Shown: positions 11,678 through 23,504, counted from the first letter of the stretch. The stretch: 64,000 nt of DNA from Zhengitettix transpicula (GCA_037074705.1 CM073595.1:26565501-26629500), one strand, 5' to 3'. Program-made: numbers and translations. The notes: generated from the sequence alone by a model not told the origin.

Positions 11678-12043
11678 TATAATTAGTGGAAATTGGCCAA
11701 AAGTCAGAATTTATTTACAAACATTAAAATTTACAAACTAAGTAAGGTACATAACTTTTTCCCTTTGTTTACGGAGCTCTTCAGATGTGTAATTAAAATA
11801 TGTTGTAAATTTGTATAAAAAAAATTAAAAAGAAAACATTAGATTTCCTCCATCAACTTACATGACCGAAAAAATTGGAAATTGATGGATGAGGTCTAAA
11901 TTAGTCAAATTTCCAACATATTTTAATCATACACCTGAAGAGGGTTCTAAACAAAGGGGAGAAAAGTTATGTATTTTAGTAAAATCGAAAAGTTTAATGT
12001 TTATACATAAATTCTAAATTTTGTCCAATTTCCACTAATTATA
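11678..12043. repeat. Foldback (long inverted repeat)
   Basis: The left arm 11678-11813 and right arm 11907-12043 are inverted copies of about 135 bp separated by a spacer of about 93 bp. Outer ends are TATAATTAGTGGAAATTGG and its complement CCAATTTCCACTAATTATA. Both arms contain a CTCTTCAG(A/G)TGT / ACACCTGAAGAG motif, the kind of text seen near Penelope-like element ends. No ORF is present. Transcribed RNA would form a long hairpin. Confidence 0.75.
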
Positions 12044-12239
12044 AATAATAATAGTAATTAATTTGTATTATAAATAAATTATACTCCAGAAAAATTCATA
12101 AATGACTGTAATAATACATGCAAATATTTTAATATTAAAATGCGTTATCTTATTAAATAATTAACACATTCCATGAACATAATATAAATGACACTAATAC
12201 CGCTAATCACATAAATCACCTACTATCAACATTGAAAGA

Positions 12240-12640
12240 CTAAATTGATATTATCGAAAACAAAGATATCGTTCAACCGAGGCAACGCTCAACCGCTACA
12301 CTCACTCCAATCCAATCGGCTGAATTGTACGCAATACTTATGGCAGTGAACCATATAGAATCCTCTACAAAACAATGCACATAATATACTCTGACGCACT
12401 CACCGCCATTACGACCCTACAAAAAAAAGGAACTACAATTAGAACTAACAACAAAGAAATGCACCAGAAAATTAAAAATACAGGACAAAAGGTTGTTGTG
12501 GTATGAATTACAGGCCATCAGGACATCCACGGCAATACAATCGCAGACAGAAAGGCGAAAGTTGCTGTGATGAACCCCAGATACCAGCCACTATAGACAG
12601 AAAATACCTTCAGAGACCCATGGGAAAACGCCTACGCAAA
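12240..12640 (+). pseudogene. RNase H domain relic of a non-LTR retrotransposon
   Basis: Two plus frames together read QSAELYAILMAVNHIE, IYSDALTAITTLQKKG, and ITGHQDIHGNTIADRKAKVA. This is the order of RNase H signatures: the glutamate helix, the YSD strand, then H-GN-AD. The first catalytic DGS strand is missing upstream. There is at least one frameshift (near 12385) and in-frame stops. Such RNase H domains occur downstream of RT in the I/R1/jockey groups. No RT is found immediately upstream, so this is a 5'-truncated remnant. Confidence 0.6.
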
Positions 12641-12769
12641 GCTCCTACAACAATGGAATATTAAATCGAAATCCTTCAAAGCAAAGCAATACTAAGAATT
12701 AAGCCAATAACGTTAAATCAATAAAGTTCAATCCCAAATGTAATAGAAGAGACGGCTGGTGCATATGTG

Positions 12770-13045
12770 CGCATGGAAGACTTAACTTTCCTTAATTTTA
12801 AGAACCTTCATAATAATTGTGTTTCAACGGTGCGAATTTCTGCTTCGATATCGAAGACTATAAACTGCCCGCACTGCGACGCACTCGCTCCCGCTAAGGC
12901 AGCCATGTGCTATCTAGGCTGTAACACACGATTTTTGTCTGTCCGCATGCGCAGTTTTCCTTCTCACCCTGCACCACCCGTAAAACTGAACAAACTGCCT
13001 CTTCTTGGTGCTACCTACCAAACAGCACGTAGAAACAACGCCGAA
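12770..13045 (+). repeat. GC-richer shared repeat, copy 1
   Basis: Homologous, in inverse orientation, to about 30750-31060. Shared text includes TTAAACTGCCCGC-like sequence, ACGCACTCGCTCCCGCTAA, GCATGCGCA and CGGTGCT. It is distinctly GC-richer than its flanks. A 94-codon frame covers it (12767-13051), but the other copy does not preserve that frame, so I treat it as non-coding. It could be the untranslated leader or promoter of an unidentified element. Confidence 0.5.
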
Positions 13046-13658
13046 ATTTAATGTAATGTCGGTTATAACTCTGTAGTTTATGTGACTATAAATAAAAATA
13101 AGAAAAAAGTATCGTATACAAAATTCCTGGTCAATTTTCCGCTAATTTATACTGGGAAAACCACAACAAATGTAAAAATAAAAATTACAATCTCAGCAGT
13201 AAACTAAAATCGTATCTGTTCACAGTACGGTAACTAACTTTGCTTTCGTTTTAATGAAATATCTGAAATTTTTGTAAGCACTATATATTAAAAAATAGAA
13301 ACAGTATTGTCAACAGACGGAAGAGTAATCCATTCAGCGCACATTATGGACAAATTAAAAACAAAAAAGTAATTATATGATTATACAACATGTAAAAGTA
13401 CTCTTACCTATAGGTTTTAATACTGTAATACACAATATTTTTGGGTAGAAAAATTTGTAATGTAAACAAAAGAAATGGAACTTTTAGTGATCATTGACAG
13501 TAGGTAGACGATAAAGATAATTTAGAAAATAATATCTATAGACACATTTATTTTCGTGTGCACGACTTTTCCATCTCCCTCTCTATATTTTTTTTTAATT
13601 ATAGGGAAGCATTAAAACAATTTTAAAATTTGATAGTGAGATTAAATACAATTTTATA
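13046..13658. other. No gene seen; AT-rich
   Basis: AT-rich non-coding DNA. GACTATAAATAAA at about 13083 resembles the 3' end of the SINE at 40397-40582, but the match is too short to call. Confidence 0.35.
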
Positions 13659-13659
13659 T

Positions 13660-14257
13660 ATGATTAGCTAGGTGTTCGGCGTTGCTCGTGTACTTATGTA
13701 TATAAACTCGAAAAAGTATTTAATTGAATACTTAAATATATTCCTTGAGTATTTCAGGATATAATCGTCACTCAGTCTTCATTCATTACGAAATATTACA
13801 TTGATTAAATTGTTAGCTAGACTCACAACTAATAATAATGTAAATTAACTTACATTTTCCCCAATGATGGTAAAGTAATTCGTATTCTTCTTTATTATCA
13901 TTCAATGGAATATTGCTGTATAAAATTATACTTTTTATTTAAAGAAAATGTTTCTGCTTTATTTCATTCCTAATAAAGGAGATATTTCCTTTGTTCGTTG
14001 CGTAGTAACGTCTTTCTCTCGCGTGACATCATTGTCTCTTGGCGCGCAGTAATTTAATATTTAATGATCACGATTTTTAATTATAATTCTTTCCACATGT
14101 ATGCTAGGCGTTTCTCACCCTCGCAGTACCGTTTCTCGTGTTTTGAAGAATTTGTGTACCAATTTTTGTTGCAATCTATCCACGCTTTTAAATTTGTATA
14201 GAAATTAACGTAAATACATACATACAAATATACATCCTTTTTTATTATATAGATTAT
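13660..14257 (+). repeat. Interspersed repeat F1, copy 1
   Basis: Begins TAGCTAGGTGTTCGGCGTTG and ends TTTTATTATATAGATT. The same start and end define 23018-23504 and 36798-37580 on the plus strand, and 29968-30340 and 40755-41380 on the minus strand. Internal shared text includes GGCGCGCAGTAATTTAA, TATGCTAGG(G/C)GTTTCTCACCC and GTGTACCAA. There is no conserved ORF; a 65-codon minus frame is a chance frame. Likely a non-autonomous element or the 3' tail of a LINE; class undetermined. Confidence 0.65.
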
Positions 14258-14259
14258 GG

Positions 14260-15410
14260 TCGACAAGATCAATATCACTTGGTAAAAGTAAAATAAGTTT
14301 CTTTCCTGAACAAATATTATATAACGTTTATTAATGCATGCTTCTCAACTGTTTTCTTCACGAAAACATTTGTGTGAAAACTGCGTAAGAAATATAATTT
14401 GTTTTTAGGGGCCGCCTAAATACACTGAAAAGAGCGTTCTTCTTTAAGACAGGGAAATATTAAGAGACGTGAAACAAAGTGAAGTCTTTCGGTTTATTAT
14501 AAAATTTTCTAAAAGCTTTTCTTCGACGCGAATAATACTTCATTATTATTTTACGTCCTCTGTGAAGGATGGCCTTGTTTCTTCACTCGCATTCTTTTCC
14601 GCTAAGTCCGTCTCGCATCGGCACGCAGCGCAAAATCAGGCAATTATTAAATCATTAATTACAATCTTACACTGTTCACTTCGGCCGTTACAAAATATCT
14701 CGCATTCGTAAACACGTCACAGTATTTCAGCGTATTTTGGAACATTCTTTTACTGGACATCGTCAAGTGCTTTACACATACTCCAAAAATTACTGAACAT
14801 TTCAGTCGTTTTAAATTAAATGAGACACGTTCCGTCCTCAATTATACTTAGAGAATGCCACACTGACTTCATGTCACCCATAAGTTCAACAAAAATTTTC
14901 GACAGTAATTCTTACATTTTCGAGAGAAAATTCGTGATCAGGACGACCAATAATTTTTTTTCCCGTTTTTGTTTTTGAATGCTGTAACTCTCGGTGCTGT
15001 TCCTTCTACCACCGCTTTTTCTTGTTCCGAATTCCACGTTGCACGCACGCCTGAATTATCTCTTCTTTTGTTTCATATTTCTCTAGAGGCTCTTTCTCTC
15101 ACCTATTCTACTGAAATCCTCCTCATTCCGTAGTCTGTCAGTCCACTTAATGCTCAACATTCTTCCGCATCACTGCATTTCAAATGTCCGTGCTTTCCTT
15201 TTACGTTCCTCCAGCTGTGGACGGTTTCACATCCGCAGGATCCTTAAATTATTGCAAGCACATATTTACCACAACTGGATTAAAACTTCAAGCTACTGAA
15301 AATAATTGTGAAACTTCAGACTGTTTAATATTAAGGATATCTGTAAAATACATCCAGAGAATATAATGCGCGGAAACGTGATAGGTATATTTACAGGCAA
15401 TTATAAATAT
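14260..15410. other. No gene seen
   Basis: Small overlapping ORFs on both strands (14469-14841, 15184-15366) show no domains. Some GC-richer text at 14520-14720 and 14980-15240, but no repeat match within this window. Confidence 0.35.
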
Positions 15411-15412
15411 AT

Positions 15413-16424
15413 TGTAATGATTATAAAACAAAGGTTGGCTTTTATTTAAAAAAATTAATTAATTCGTAAAACAAATTTATTCTTTAAAGGTACACTTTAT
15501 CAGCCTTACTTTGGCACGCCAAAGTGAATCAAATTTACAAACCAAATTTTTTTTAAAATTTTTTTTTATAATTTGTGGCATTCTAGGAAAATACAAACTG
15601 TCCTATTTTATAAACAATTACGTCTAATTTACTCTTCTTCTCAGGGTCTTTACTGGACTTGATAGTAAGAACAATCAAATTTAATAAACTTATTAACAAA
15701 TAAAAAATTTAAATGAACGAAATATAAATTCTAAACACAATAAAGAAAGACGAAATCTAATCACGATAACGAAAAATCTGACTCATACCTTTAATCCTCG
15801 TTTACAGACTTTAAATTGTTGTGTTTGTACTCACGAATGTCTTTCTGGTACCAGATCTGATTCTTGGAGCTTGAGGGCACAACTCACTAAAAATGCCATT
15901 GATCACTGATTATACACCTCATTATTAATACACACGGTAGTTGTTCTCGTTTTTTATTCCACCTGGAATTTGGTGTCAGCCGCTTCCCTCGGTCATCCGT
16001 CGGACGTGTGTCTCCTCGATGCCTTTATGCGAAATGTTATTTCGGTCTGTGTGTTGCAAACCTTTTGCTTCCACTTTGCGATTTTCATAAAATGAGTCTC
16101 TCCGTCAAGAACTATTTACTCGTGTTTTATATAATCTATATAGGTCTCGCAGTTGAACTTCCTGGACCACGCTGTTCGTACTTTTAGATCAGCATCCTCG
16201 TACTCCCGTAATGTTCGTCGTAGCGCTCAGTCAGCCTCGTCTCTCTCTCCAAAATGTTCGCCAGACTTCTTCTGTCTTCTGTCTCGCCAGACTGCTCCCC
16301 GTATGAACGCGCGGTTTCCAACAAAGATTGCCGACAAAGCTTGCCGTGATTGTTGCTTTCAAGAAATTGTACCGCTAACAATCCAATTATTTTAAAACAA
16401 TTAATGGCCTCCTTAATTAGTATT

Positions 16425-16427
<3 letters not shown>
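15413..16427 (-). repeat. TA-nested LTR-like family, copy 2
   Basis: Minus-orientation copy of 1,015 bp with TG...CA ends (TGTAATGATTATAA at left, AGTATTACA at right). The right side abuts a TA run. Read on the minus strand it has the conserved blocks CTGGTACCAG (complement at about 15847), donor-like CGTGAGTACAAAC (about 15830), TCAGATTTCG-like (about 15773), CCAGTAAAGACCCTGAG (complement at about 15645) and TTGGCGTGCCAA (complement at about 15518). ORFs at 16153-16395 and 16184-16381 lie in its GC-rich left half and are not conserved in other copies. Confidence 0.8.
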
Positions 16428-16471
<44 letters not shown>

Positions 16472-16472
16472 A
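16428..16472. repeat. TA microsatellite
   Basis: TA run at the 5' side of TA-nested copy 2. Confidence 0.95.
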
Positions 16473-16474
16473 AA

Positions 16475-19400
16475 CCATCTTTAACAGCCATAAATTAGTT
16501 TTTCTTATAATTATAAATAAAAGTGTTTTGGCCTCAATTTTCCATTATTCTGCACATGTGGAATATCTGCGAGATACTTTCATTACGAACATTTGTATTT
16601 AACATATCACGGAGAATATCAAAATTAATAAAACTGTGATCAGCATACAAATAACAAAATATAAATTTTACCGTATAACATCAATCACGTAAATTTTTTT
16701 ACACATCGGTGGCCATTAAAATATTAACAAGGACAAGAAGGTGTGTTTCAAACGAGTAAAACTAATATTTTTTCGAAAATTGACTTTTAAGAAAAAGTAC
16801 TTTTGTGGCTGTTAAAGACGGTATTACTTTATAGATAATAAAAAAACGATGTAACAGTCTTGATAAAATAATATCGAAAATCCAAGTATTGATTTTAAAA
16901 TTATAAATAAACTTATCTGAAATTTGTTGAATTTATGAATAAATAAAATAGTCAACACGTCAGATTTCATAGTTCACAAAGGAATTAAACAATAAATTAC
17001 TAAAAACCACATTTTTTTCCCTCCTTTGTAAATTCCTCGGGTATTCAAGTATATATTAACAAAACAAATTTCGTATTAAAAAGTGTAAAGATATCTAAAA
17101 ATTTAAAGGAAACAGTTATTTTTGTAAACGTCACAACAAAAAATTAGAATCCAATTTTGTGAATATAAATTATATAAATACAAGAAAATATTTTATTCGA
17201 GATTTAATTCAATTTCATCCAACGTAAAGGTCATTTTCTATACTGATTAATTTTAAAATAAGTTAAATGAAACTAATATTGAAATCATTTATGCACAGTG
17301 TTCCATCAGAAATCAACTTTTAAGTTTCCGTACTAATAAAGTACTTCGCAAAAATATTTATTTTAATTCATCCGTAAAAAAGATTTAATTTAGGATACGG
17401 CAATCGTACGAAATTCGTTTCAATATTGCATTGTGAAGAGTTTCATTCTATTTATGGGACCACATGTAGGATATCACGAAATAATGTAAGGCAATGGTTC
17501 GTAATTCACTTGGCCTGAACACGGGGTAAAGACCTGTCGTAAGCACGACGTAGTCAGAGAGGATTTCAGGAGGAATATGCGCCCTCGTAAATTCTCTTAG
17601 AAGAGACGGAAACACTGCTAATATATTTGGAGACTTTTTTTAGAAAAACAGATTGTGTTTAGCTAAGTAGTTAATAAAAGCGAAGGATTGAGAGGCGGTT
17701 TTATGAACAGTCCATTTTGCACGGTAAAATAATTACCAGCCGTAAATGTATTACAGACACTAAGATGAGAACCCAGAGCAGTATAGATGCGAGAAGCTTC
17801 ATTATCGGTGCTAACAACGGATGCTAGATACGACGCCAACGACCGCAGACGTTATCCCGAAATCACAAAGAGGTTAAACGAGACTGACGAGGCCTGATAA
17901 CATTTATTTTACCGTTTTAACGTTCATCTTTACTAACCTACATAAATATTCCGAAATGTATGCTATAAATGTAATTCCAAATATTTTTTAAATAAATATA
18001 TTTATAAATAAAATAAAAATTGTAGAGTTGAATTATTACAATGTTGCAATGATTTTATCTTTTATTGGGATTTAAGGATGTATTCCGTTCATTATATTGG
18101 TATAGTGAATAGCGCATGGGATTAAAAAAGTATATTTTAATTTTTTCTGAATTAATGAACTAAAATATACCTTAGAATATTTATTTAATTTATCTTGAAC
18201 TAACCACAACCTGAAATATAAAATTATATGAGGCACCTTCCAATTTTTCACGCGAGTTCCATATTTTCCACGCTCTTAGGTTTTTCCCATTTGAATAAGA
18301 ATATCGGCATAAACCCACGGACCATTACACCCGTGTCTACGTTGACGGTACCGGACACACATAATAGCTGCTTTAAAGTTCAGGAACAAAGCTGACAGTT
18401 ATCAGGATTTGGTCCAAGGTCGCCTTTTCAGGAACCGGCGAGCTGCATTTTCTCAGTTGCTGATTCAGATCAGCAGCATGTGTAAATTGAAGCCAGTTCA
18501 ACCGGACAGACTCTTATATATGGCAATGATTAACAGAAATTAGTCGAGATGTTCGAAATTAGTAATAATTTTTATTCGACGCAAAATAAGATGGATTTTA
18601 AGAGCAAGTACTCAGCAGGTGCAAATCGTATGCTAATAACTTCCTGTCCTGCTGAATGCGACCGGTTTTTCTTGTCATTTGCTTAAAATTTCTTTTCGGT
18701 TGTCTGATATGTAATTGGCCGAAGGAAGACATTTTCTCGCAGTTCTTTCAAATTTAATCGCCGTGTAAACATAAATTCCAGACTTTCCACAGGCTCAAAA
18801 GAGTCACGTCTGTATATAAATCATTTTTACAATATAAACACCCAAAATAATTGTCATATCTTTTTCTGTAAATTGTACTCACAAAACACGATGAGTTCTA
18901 TTTAGTCAAAAATGATTCTTTATAAGCCTATTAAATTTTGTGCTGTTGTTTCCTTACGCCTTCCAGATAAAATTATTTTTCCAAACGATTTAGTTGCAAC
19001 TAATTGTGATGAGGCAAAAATCGAATGCACCCAAAACAGTATTTAAATGTTAAATATTTTGCCGATAATTTGGAGCGTCTCGAACGTGACGAAAATCGCT
19101 TATGGTCGTGGTTGACGGCGGCTAATCTTAGGCGACAAAGACGCTAACACATCGAAGTGGCAGATTCTTCGAGATTCAAACAGTAACTGGTCAGTGTCGG
19201 TTGTGAACGATCGAAGAAAATAAGCTGTATTTAAATTGTTCAAGTCGAAAGTCATAGAATCTTTTGCTACAGAAAGAGTGCGACTACGAGAAGCGTAGTG
19301 AGGATTTTGGAAAGCAGAGAAAGAGCCATTTTAAAGTTGAAGTAAAGTGAAGTGAAGAATATAAAGGTCACATGAATAACTTTTAGAAATCAAGTATGAG

Positions 19401-19590
19401 CCACGACGGGAGCGCAGCATTTAAATTAATATTAATAAAGAAATTTGGTGTAAATGCAACTAGATTTAAATTTTCCATAATCGCCCCCACCAAATTAAAA
19501 AAAATCGCCCCATGTAATTATATCCCGAGGTAAAGCCCCATGGTATACGTTTAAAATTTTTCAAGAATTACTTTGTAATTTGTTGATGAG
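16475..19590. other. No gene seen; long AT-rich stretch
   Basis: About 3.1 kb without a supported gene. GC-richer islands lie at 17450-17610, 17760-17900, 18290-18540 and 19080-19330, but none carries a frame over 60 codons or a domain that I recognise. They might be old element remnants or host non-coding sequence. Confidence 0.35.
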
Positions 19591-19905
19591 TAGAAAAAAC
19601 CAAAAACAGTCTCCAAGTTTATAACTTTATTAAATATATAGTCGGAAGCTTTCAACTCATTGTTATAATCATCCTGAATGAACATTAAAAACGTTACCAC
19701 TTATATAAAAACATCAAGTTACGAATACATTGAAACACCCTCAGCATAACATACCTTCTTGTCTTATAATTAACATCACATTAACTTTAAAAGGTATTAG
19801 TACCTATAGGTACTTAGTCACTACTATAAAACTATGTTGTTATTCAACAAGGTCTGTTTTAAAACTGCTCCATTAAGTGGTTCAGTGTGCAGCATTTCAA
19901 TCGAA

Positions 19906-19942
19906 AGTCGATACTATAGTAACGAAACTATGGTATCGATTT
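19906..19942. repeat. Short hairpin in the Penelope 3' region
   Basis: CGATACTATAG and CTATGGTATCG are inverted arms of 11 nt with one mismatch (a G-U pair in RNA), loop TAACGAAA. A second short palindrome, AGTACCTATAGGTACT, lies at about 19798-19815. Confidence 0.6.
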
Positions 19943-20051
19943 AACATATTGTTAATAATTATTTAACTATACATATATAAGATTATACATGCATGTAAAC
20001 ATATACACCTCAACAAAGATGCCTAAAATAAATTTTAAAAAATACAATTGG

Positions 20052-21419
20052 TTACAATTTCTTATCATTTTTATTTTTAGATGTTTTACTTATCAATATT
20101 TTAAGTATCTCTGCATATTGTTTATCTATTTCTGAACCTTCGTTTCTATTATTAACAATATTGTTTCTGTTTAGATTAATATAAATTGCTTCTGCTATTC
20201 TAAGTTTTACTTTATGAATATTATTATGTAATATTTTAATATTATTAAAATCAAATTCGTGGTTAGTCAATTTTGTGTGGGTGGACAACGCTGTGTTGCT
20301 TTTGGCTGTGGGTTTTAATGTTTGTTTATGGTGATACATTCTAGTTTTGATGTTACTTATGGTATAACCTATATATGTTTTCGGGCAATTGATACAAGGG
20401 ATGCTATATACCAGATTTGTCTTTTACTGTTCCTCTGTCTTGTCTTTAACCTTAGTTAGTATGTTTTGTACATGGTTAACTGGTTTGACGGTTAATTTAA
20501 CATCATTAATATCATTTTTCCTAAAGGTATCTATAATTTTAAACGTCAATTTCTCTATATACGTAAAGCTGTAATACGTCGGTTGTTTTCCGTCAAAGTT
20601 TTCTGCAGCAGTCGTCGTTATTTCTGGTAATTTGTAAATTTCTGTGGTATTAACAACGCCCGTATTATTTATCGATACTGGTTTAAAAAAAGATTTAATA
20701 TTAGTTTGCGTAGGATCTTTAAAGTTACCTGTGTCTACAAGTCTTTCTCTGTTTTCAACCAAAGTAGTCTCTTCTTCTATAGTATGCTCCTTGGTAGTTT
20801 GGTTATTCAGGTTGAATTTAGTATTATGCCATTTTTTAATATTACTTATCCATAATTGAGATGTAATTTTCTTGTGGAAAAAACTATTTTGGAGTATATT
20901 AAACATGGTAGTTTTCAATGTGGAGTGAAAAACCGTATCAGTAATACAAATAGCTTTACGTATTAGGTTGTTTGCAACATTAATTATCATATGTCTAGGG
21001 TGGTTAGAGTAATAATTTAGAATGGTATTGAGGGCAATAGGCTTCTTGTACCAGTTAGTACCAGTTAATTAAATTTGACAATAATACTCTCACATAAGAT
21101 AATAAAGATGTTTATTTAAAGCATAATTAGTCAGTATACGTCCATCGTTATTAATAATGGTCATGCCCAGAAAATCTATTTTGTTATTAGACATTATTTC
21201 CATCGTGAAATTAATTTTGGGATTCATAGTATTCAAGTGGTTTAGGAACGGTAATCGTTCATCTGTATGTACAATCACCAACAAATCATCAATATATTTA
21301 ATTAATAGCTTAGGGGTTATGGAAGAAGACCTTAATGAGTTATCTAAAATGTGATTCATGACTATACCAGCAACGTTGACACTTAAGCAACCTCCCATTG
21401 GAAGTTCAATATTAAGCGT
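20052..21419 (-). pseudogene. Penelope-like RT + GIY-YIG endonuclease, three stops
   Basis: One reading frame runs the whole length, interrupted only by stop codons: TGA and TAA close together near 21075-21092 and TAA at 20424-20426. N to C: PMGGCLSVNVAG (RT motif near the palm), LLIKYIDDLLVIV (YxDD active site), FLNHLNTMNPKINFTME, then IDFLGMTI; after the two stops, NWYKKPIALNTILNYYSNHP, a standard Penelope thumb motif; a long linker rich in T, N and E; and after the third stop SIPCINCPKTYIGYT...R, the GIY-YIG signature with the C-x2-C pair that precedes it in several Penelope groups. The protein would prime on nicked target DNA and reverse transcribe element RNA. All breaks are nonsense changes with no frameshift, which suggests a moderately young copy. 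The N-terminal third is absent. Confidence 0.75.
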
Positions 21420-21429
21420 AACGTTTCAG

Positions 21430-22830
21430 AGCGTCTCTGTACCACCCTCAAGTGTATCTCACATGAAGTAATGTTTTATCAACATTAAAAGTTTGAAAAA
21501 AATGTAATCTACCTGACTTGGATCGACCACAGAGTAACAGACCATGTTCGCTACAATTCAATACGTTTGTACGTTACTAACTGCAACTGACCTTGACACA
21601 CATCGGAGGCCAATCAAGAATCTCACGACGAAACGAGCCGAATTACTAAAAGGAATTTGCATGAAATGGAATGTAATTGGCGAATACTGGAACGAAAAAA
21701 CTTTCTAACGTGTAAATTCCTTCCTTCTGAGCATTACCGTTTCTAATTTTCATAGTCCGTCATTGGAGTACGTATATAGTGCCGTTTCTGTTTACATATC
21801 TAGTCAATGCTAAATATTCATGTTAAATTCAATTGTCCTCTCGGCAAATTGTGAGCCGCAAAGTGAACGAGCCTGCCAAAGGTAACCGGTTCTCCTTACC
21901 TTCCACTTAATTAAACATTTAAATTATTCGAGTAATACGGGAGAAGATAAATTTATTACGTAATTACGATTACTCAACGCCATTCCGGCACCTATTTAGA
22001 TACAGAAATGCGTGAACATTTGCCACGTTCCAGCACTGTTTTGGAATAAATTAAAAATAATAGTTTCTCTAATTCTTCTGAGACTACACACACAGCTTGC
22101 AATCGAAAGAAACCTATTTTCTGAGTTCCTTTTAACAAGCATTTACTTTTATTTGTAATCCAAACGGCTATTGTTGATTCAATACTGGAATAATATTGTT
22201 CTGGTATCCTATTGTCTGCTTTCGAAAATACACAATACAATACAAAATAAGTGTGGCAAAAATTAAAAATTGATCTAGGTAGAAGAGTCCCGACTTTTCT
22301 ATCCTTCTTCAGGGAGTATGGACTCACGACCCAGTGCTCTGATTTGATGCCTAATTTTTTTGTTAAAATGTGACAAATTAAAGTATATAATTTATAGTAT
22401 ACTTTATAAAACTTATGTCGTAATTCAAAGTTGTTTATTTCCATTTCAAAAATTTTAGATATTATTTTTCTCTAAAAAAAATAGCATTAAAAGTTTACGT
22501 TGTAAAAGAGAGGTTTTACGGATGTGGTGGCATGGATTTTAACTTATATCTATTTTTTTGTAATAAACTGAACGAGTAATTCGGATTAGATACATATTAC
22601 ACGGCTTAATTAGTTTAGAATGAAGTAATTTAATTGGTATTTAATAATGATAACAAATATAATTGCCCATAAGCTTACAAAAAATATTAAAATGTGAGCG
22701 CAGTTTGACTTTCTCGATTCATCAATGTATATCACCTGGTGAAAGCCCAAATTTGGGACGAAATATTTTGTTTATATGTTTTGTATTTCCTTTTATTACT
22801 GCAATGGTTTTTTCTGACTTATATTTATTG
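21430..22830. other. No supported gene
   Basis: A 150-codon minus ORF (21992-22444, beginning MEINNFELRHKFYKVYYKLY) is the longest unassigned frame in the window. Its composition is plausible for protein, but it contains no motif I recognise, and I cannot distinguish an exon from chance in this AT-rich DNA. The rest shows nothing definable. Confidence 0.3.
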
Positions 22831-22834
22831 TACT

Positions 22835-22990
22835 TTTTATTTCTACCCCCGTCCACGCCCGCCCCTAGGGGTGTCAGTCGTGTCTTACCCCCACAGTGTT
22901 TGTTTCCGGTTAAAATGGAACACGTGTACAAAATTTGGTGGAATTTGCTCCACGACTGTAGATTTGTATGCGAAACATATCCACATACCT
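22835..22990 (+). repeat. Interspersed repeat F2, copy 2
   Basis: Carries the F2 core CCCACAGTGTTTGTTTCCGG, GGAACACGTGTACAAAATTT and ATTTGTATGCGAAACATA, preceded by the CCACGCCCGCCCCTAGGGG block that matches ATCCCGTCCCGAGGGGTGG in the copy at 43040. An ACACAC run follows (22992-23003), then an F1 copy starts at 23018. Confidence 0.65.
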
Positions 22991-23017
22991 ACACACACAC
23001 ACACTGTAACATCCAAT

Positions 23018-23504
23018 AGTATTAGCTGGATGTCAGCATTGCCCGGGTGGTTATTTATATAAACACGAAAAAGTGGAGTCACTAATATGGCGCGAAAATT
23101 AACTTACATTTTCCGCAAGGATCGTAAATAAATTCCTATTGTTTTTTATTACCATTAGAAGGTATATTTCTGGTTAAAATTATACTTTTTATTCAATTAA
23201 AATATTTCTCCTGTATTTCATTACGCAAAAAGGAACTATTTACTTTGTTTGTCGAGTAGTAACGTCTCTCTCTGTCACGTGACGTCACGGTCTCTTGGCG
23301 CGCAGTAATTTAACACTAAATTATCAACTTTTCAATTTTAATTGTTTCCATATTTATGCTAGGGATTTCTCACCCCCACAGTACCGTTTCTCGTGTTTCT
23401 AAGAATATGTGTACCAAGTTTTGTTGCAATCTGTCCACGCGTTTAAATATCTATAAAGATTAACGTAAATACATACAAATATACATCCCTTTTCATTATA
23501 TAGA
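23018..23504 (+). repeat. Interspersed repeat F1, copy 2
   Basis: Starts ATTAGCTGGATGTCAGCATT followed by GCCCGGGTGG and ends TTTTCATTATATAGAT. Shares TTGGCGCGCAGTAATTTAA, TTTCTCACCCCCACAGTACC and CAATCTGTCCACGCGTTTAA with copies 1 and 3. Shorter than copy 3 by an internal deletion near the left end. Confidence 0.75.

Larger units (their letters stand above)
19600..21425 (-). mobile_element. Penelope-like retroelement (5'-truncated)
   Basis: Minus-strand element holding the RT palm with a YIDD catalytic box, the RT thumb/linker and a C-terminal GIY-YIG endonuclease, followed by a roughly 450-bp 3' region down to about 19600. That tail includes the complement of GATGATTATAACAATGAGTT and GAAAGCTTCCGAC, text typical of Penelope-like 3' ends. 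The 5' side stops at about 21425, just upstream of the PMGGCLS motif (family usual P-MGS-LSP), so the N-terminal half of RT is missing. See the coding entry for the stops. Confidence 0.75.

Noticed and set aside
16153..16395. 80-codon ORF and its antisense partner as genes
   Set aside because: Inside TA-nested copy 2; the frame is not conserved in copies 3, 6 or 8.
20389..20859. Plus-strand hydrophobic ORFs (20389-20574, 20644-20859)
   Set aside because: Antisense shadows of the Penelope-like RT/endonuclease frame.
21992..22444. 150-codon ORF as a gene
   Set aside because: Longest unassigned frame, but no motif or conserved copy; AT-rich DNA easily gives such frames. Kept only as a note in the gap entry.
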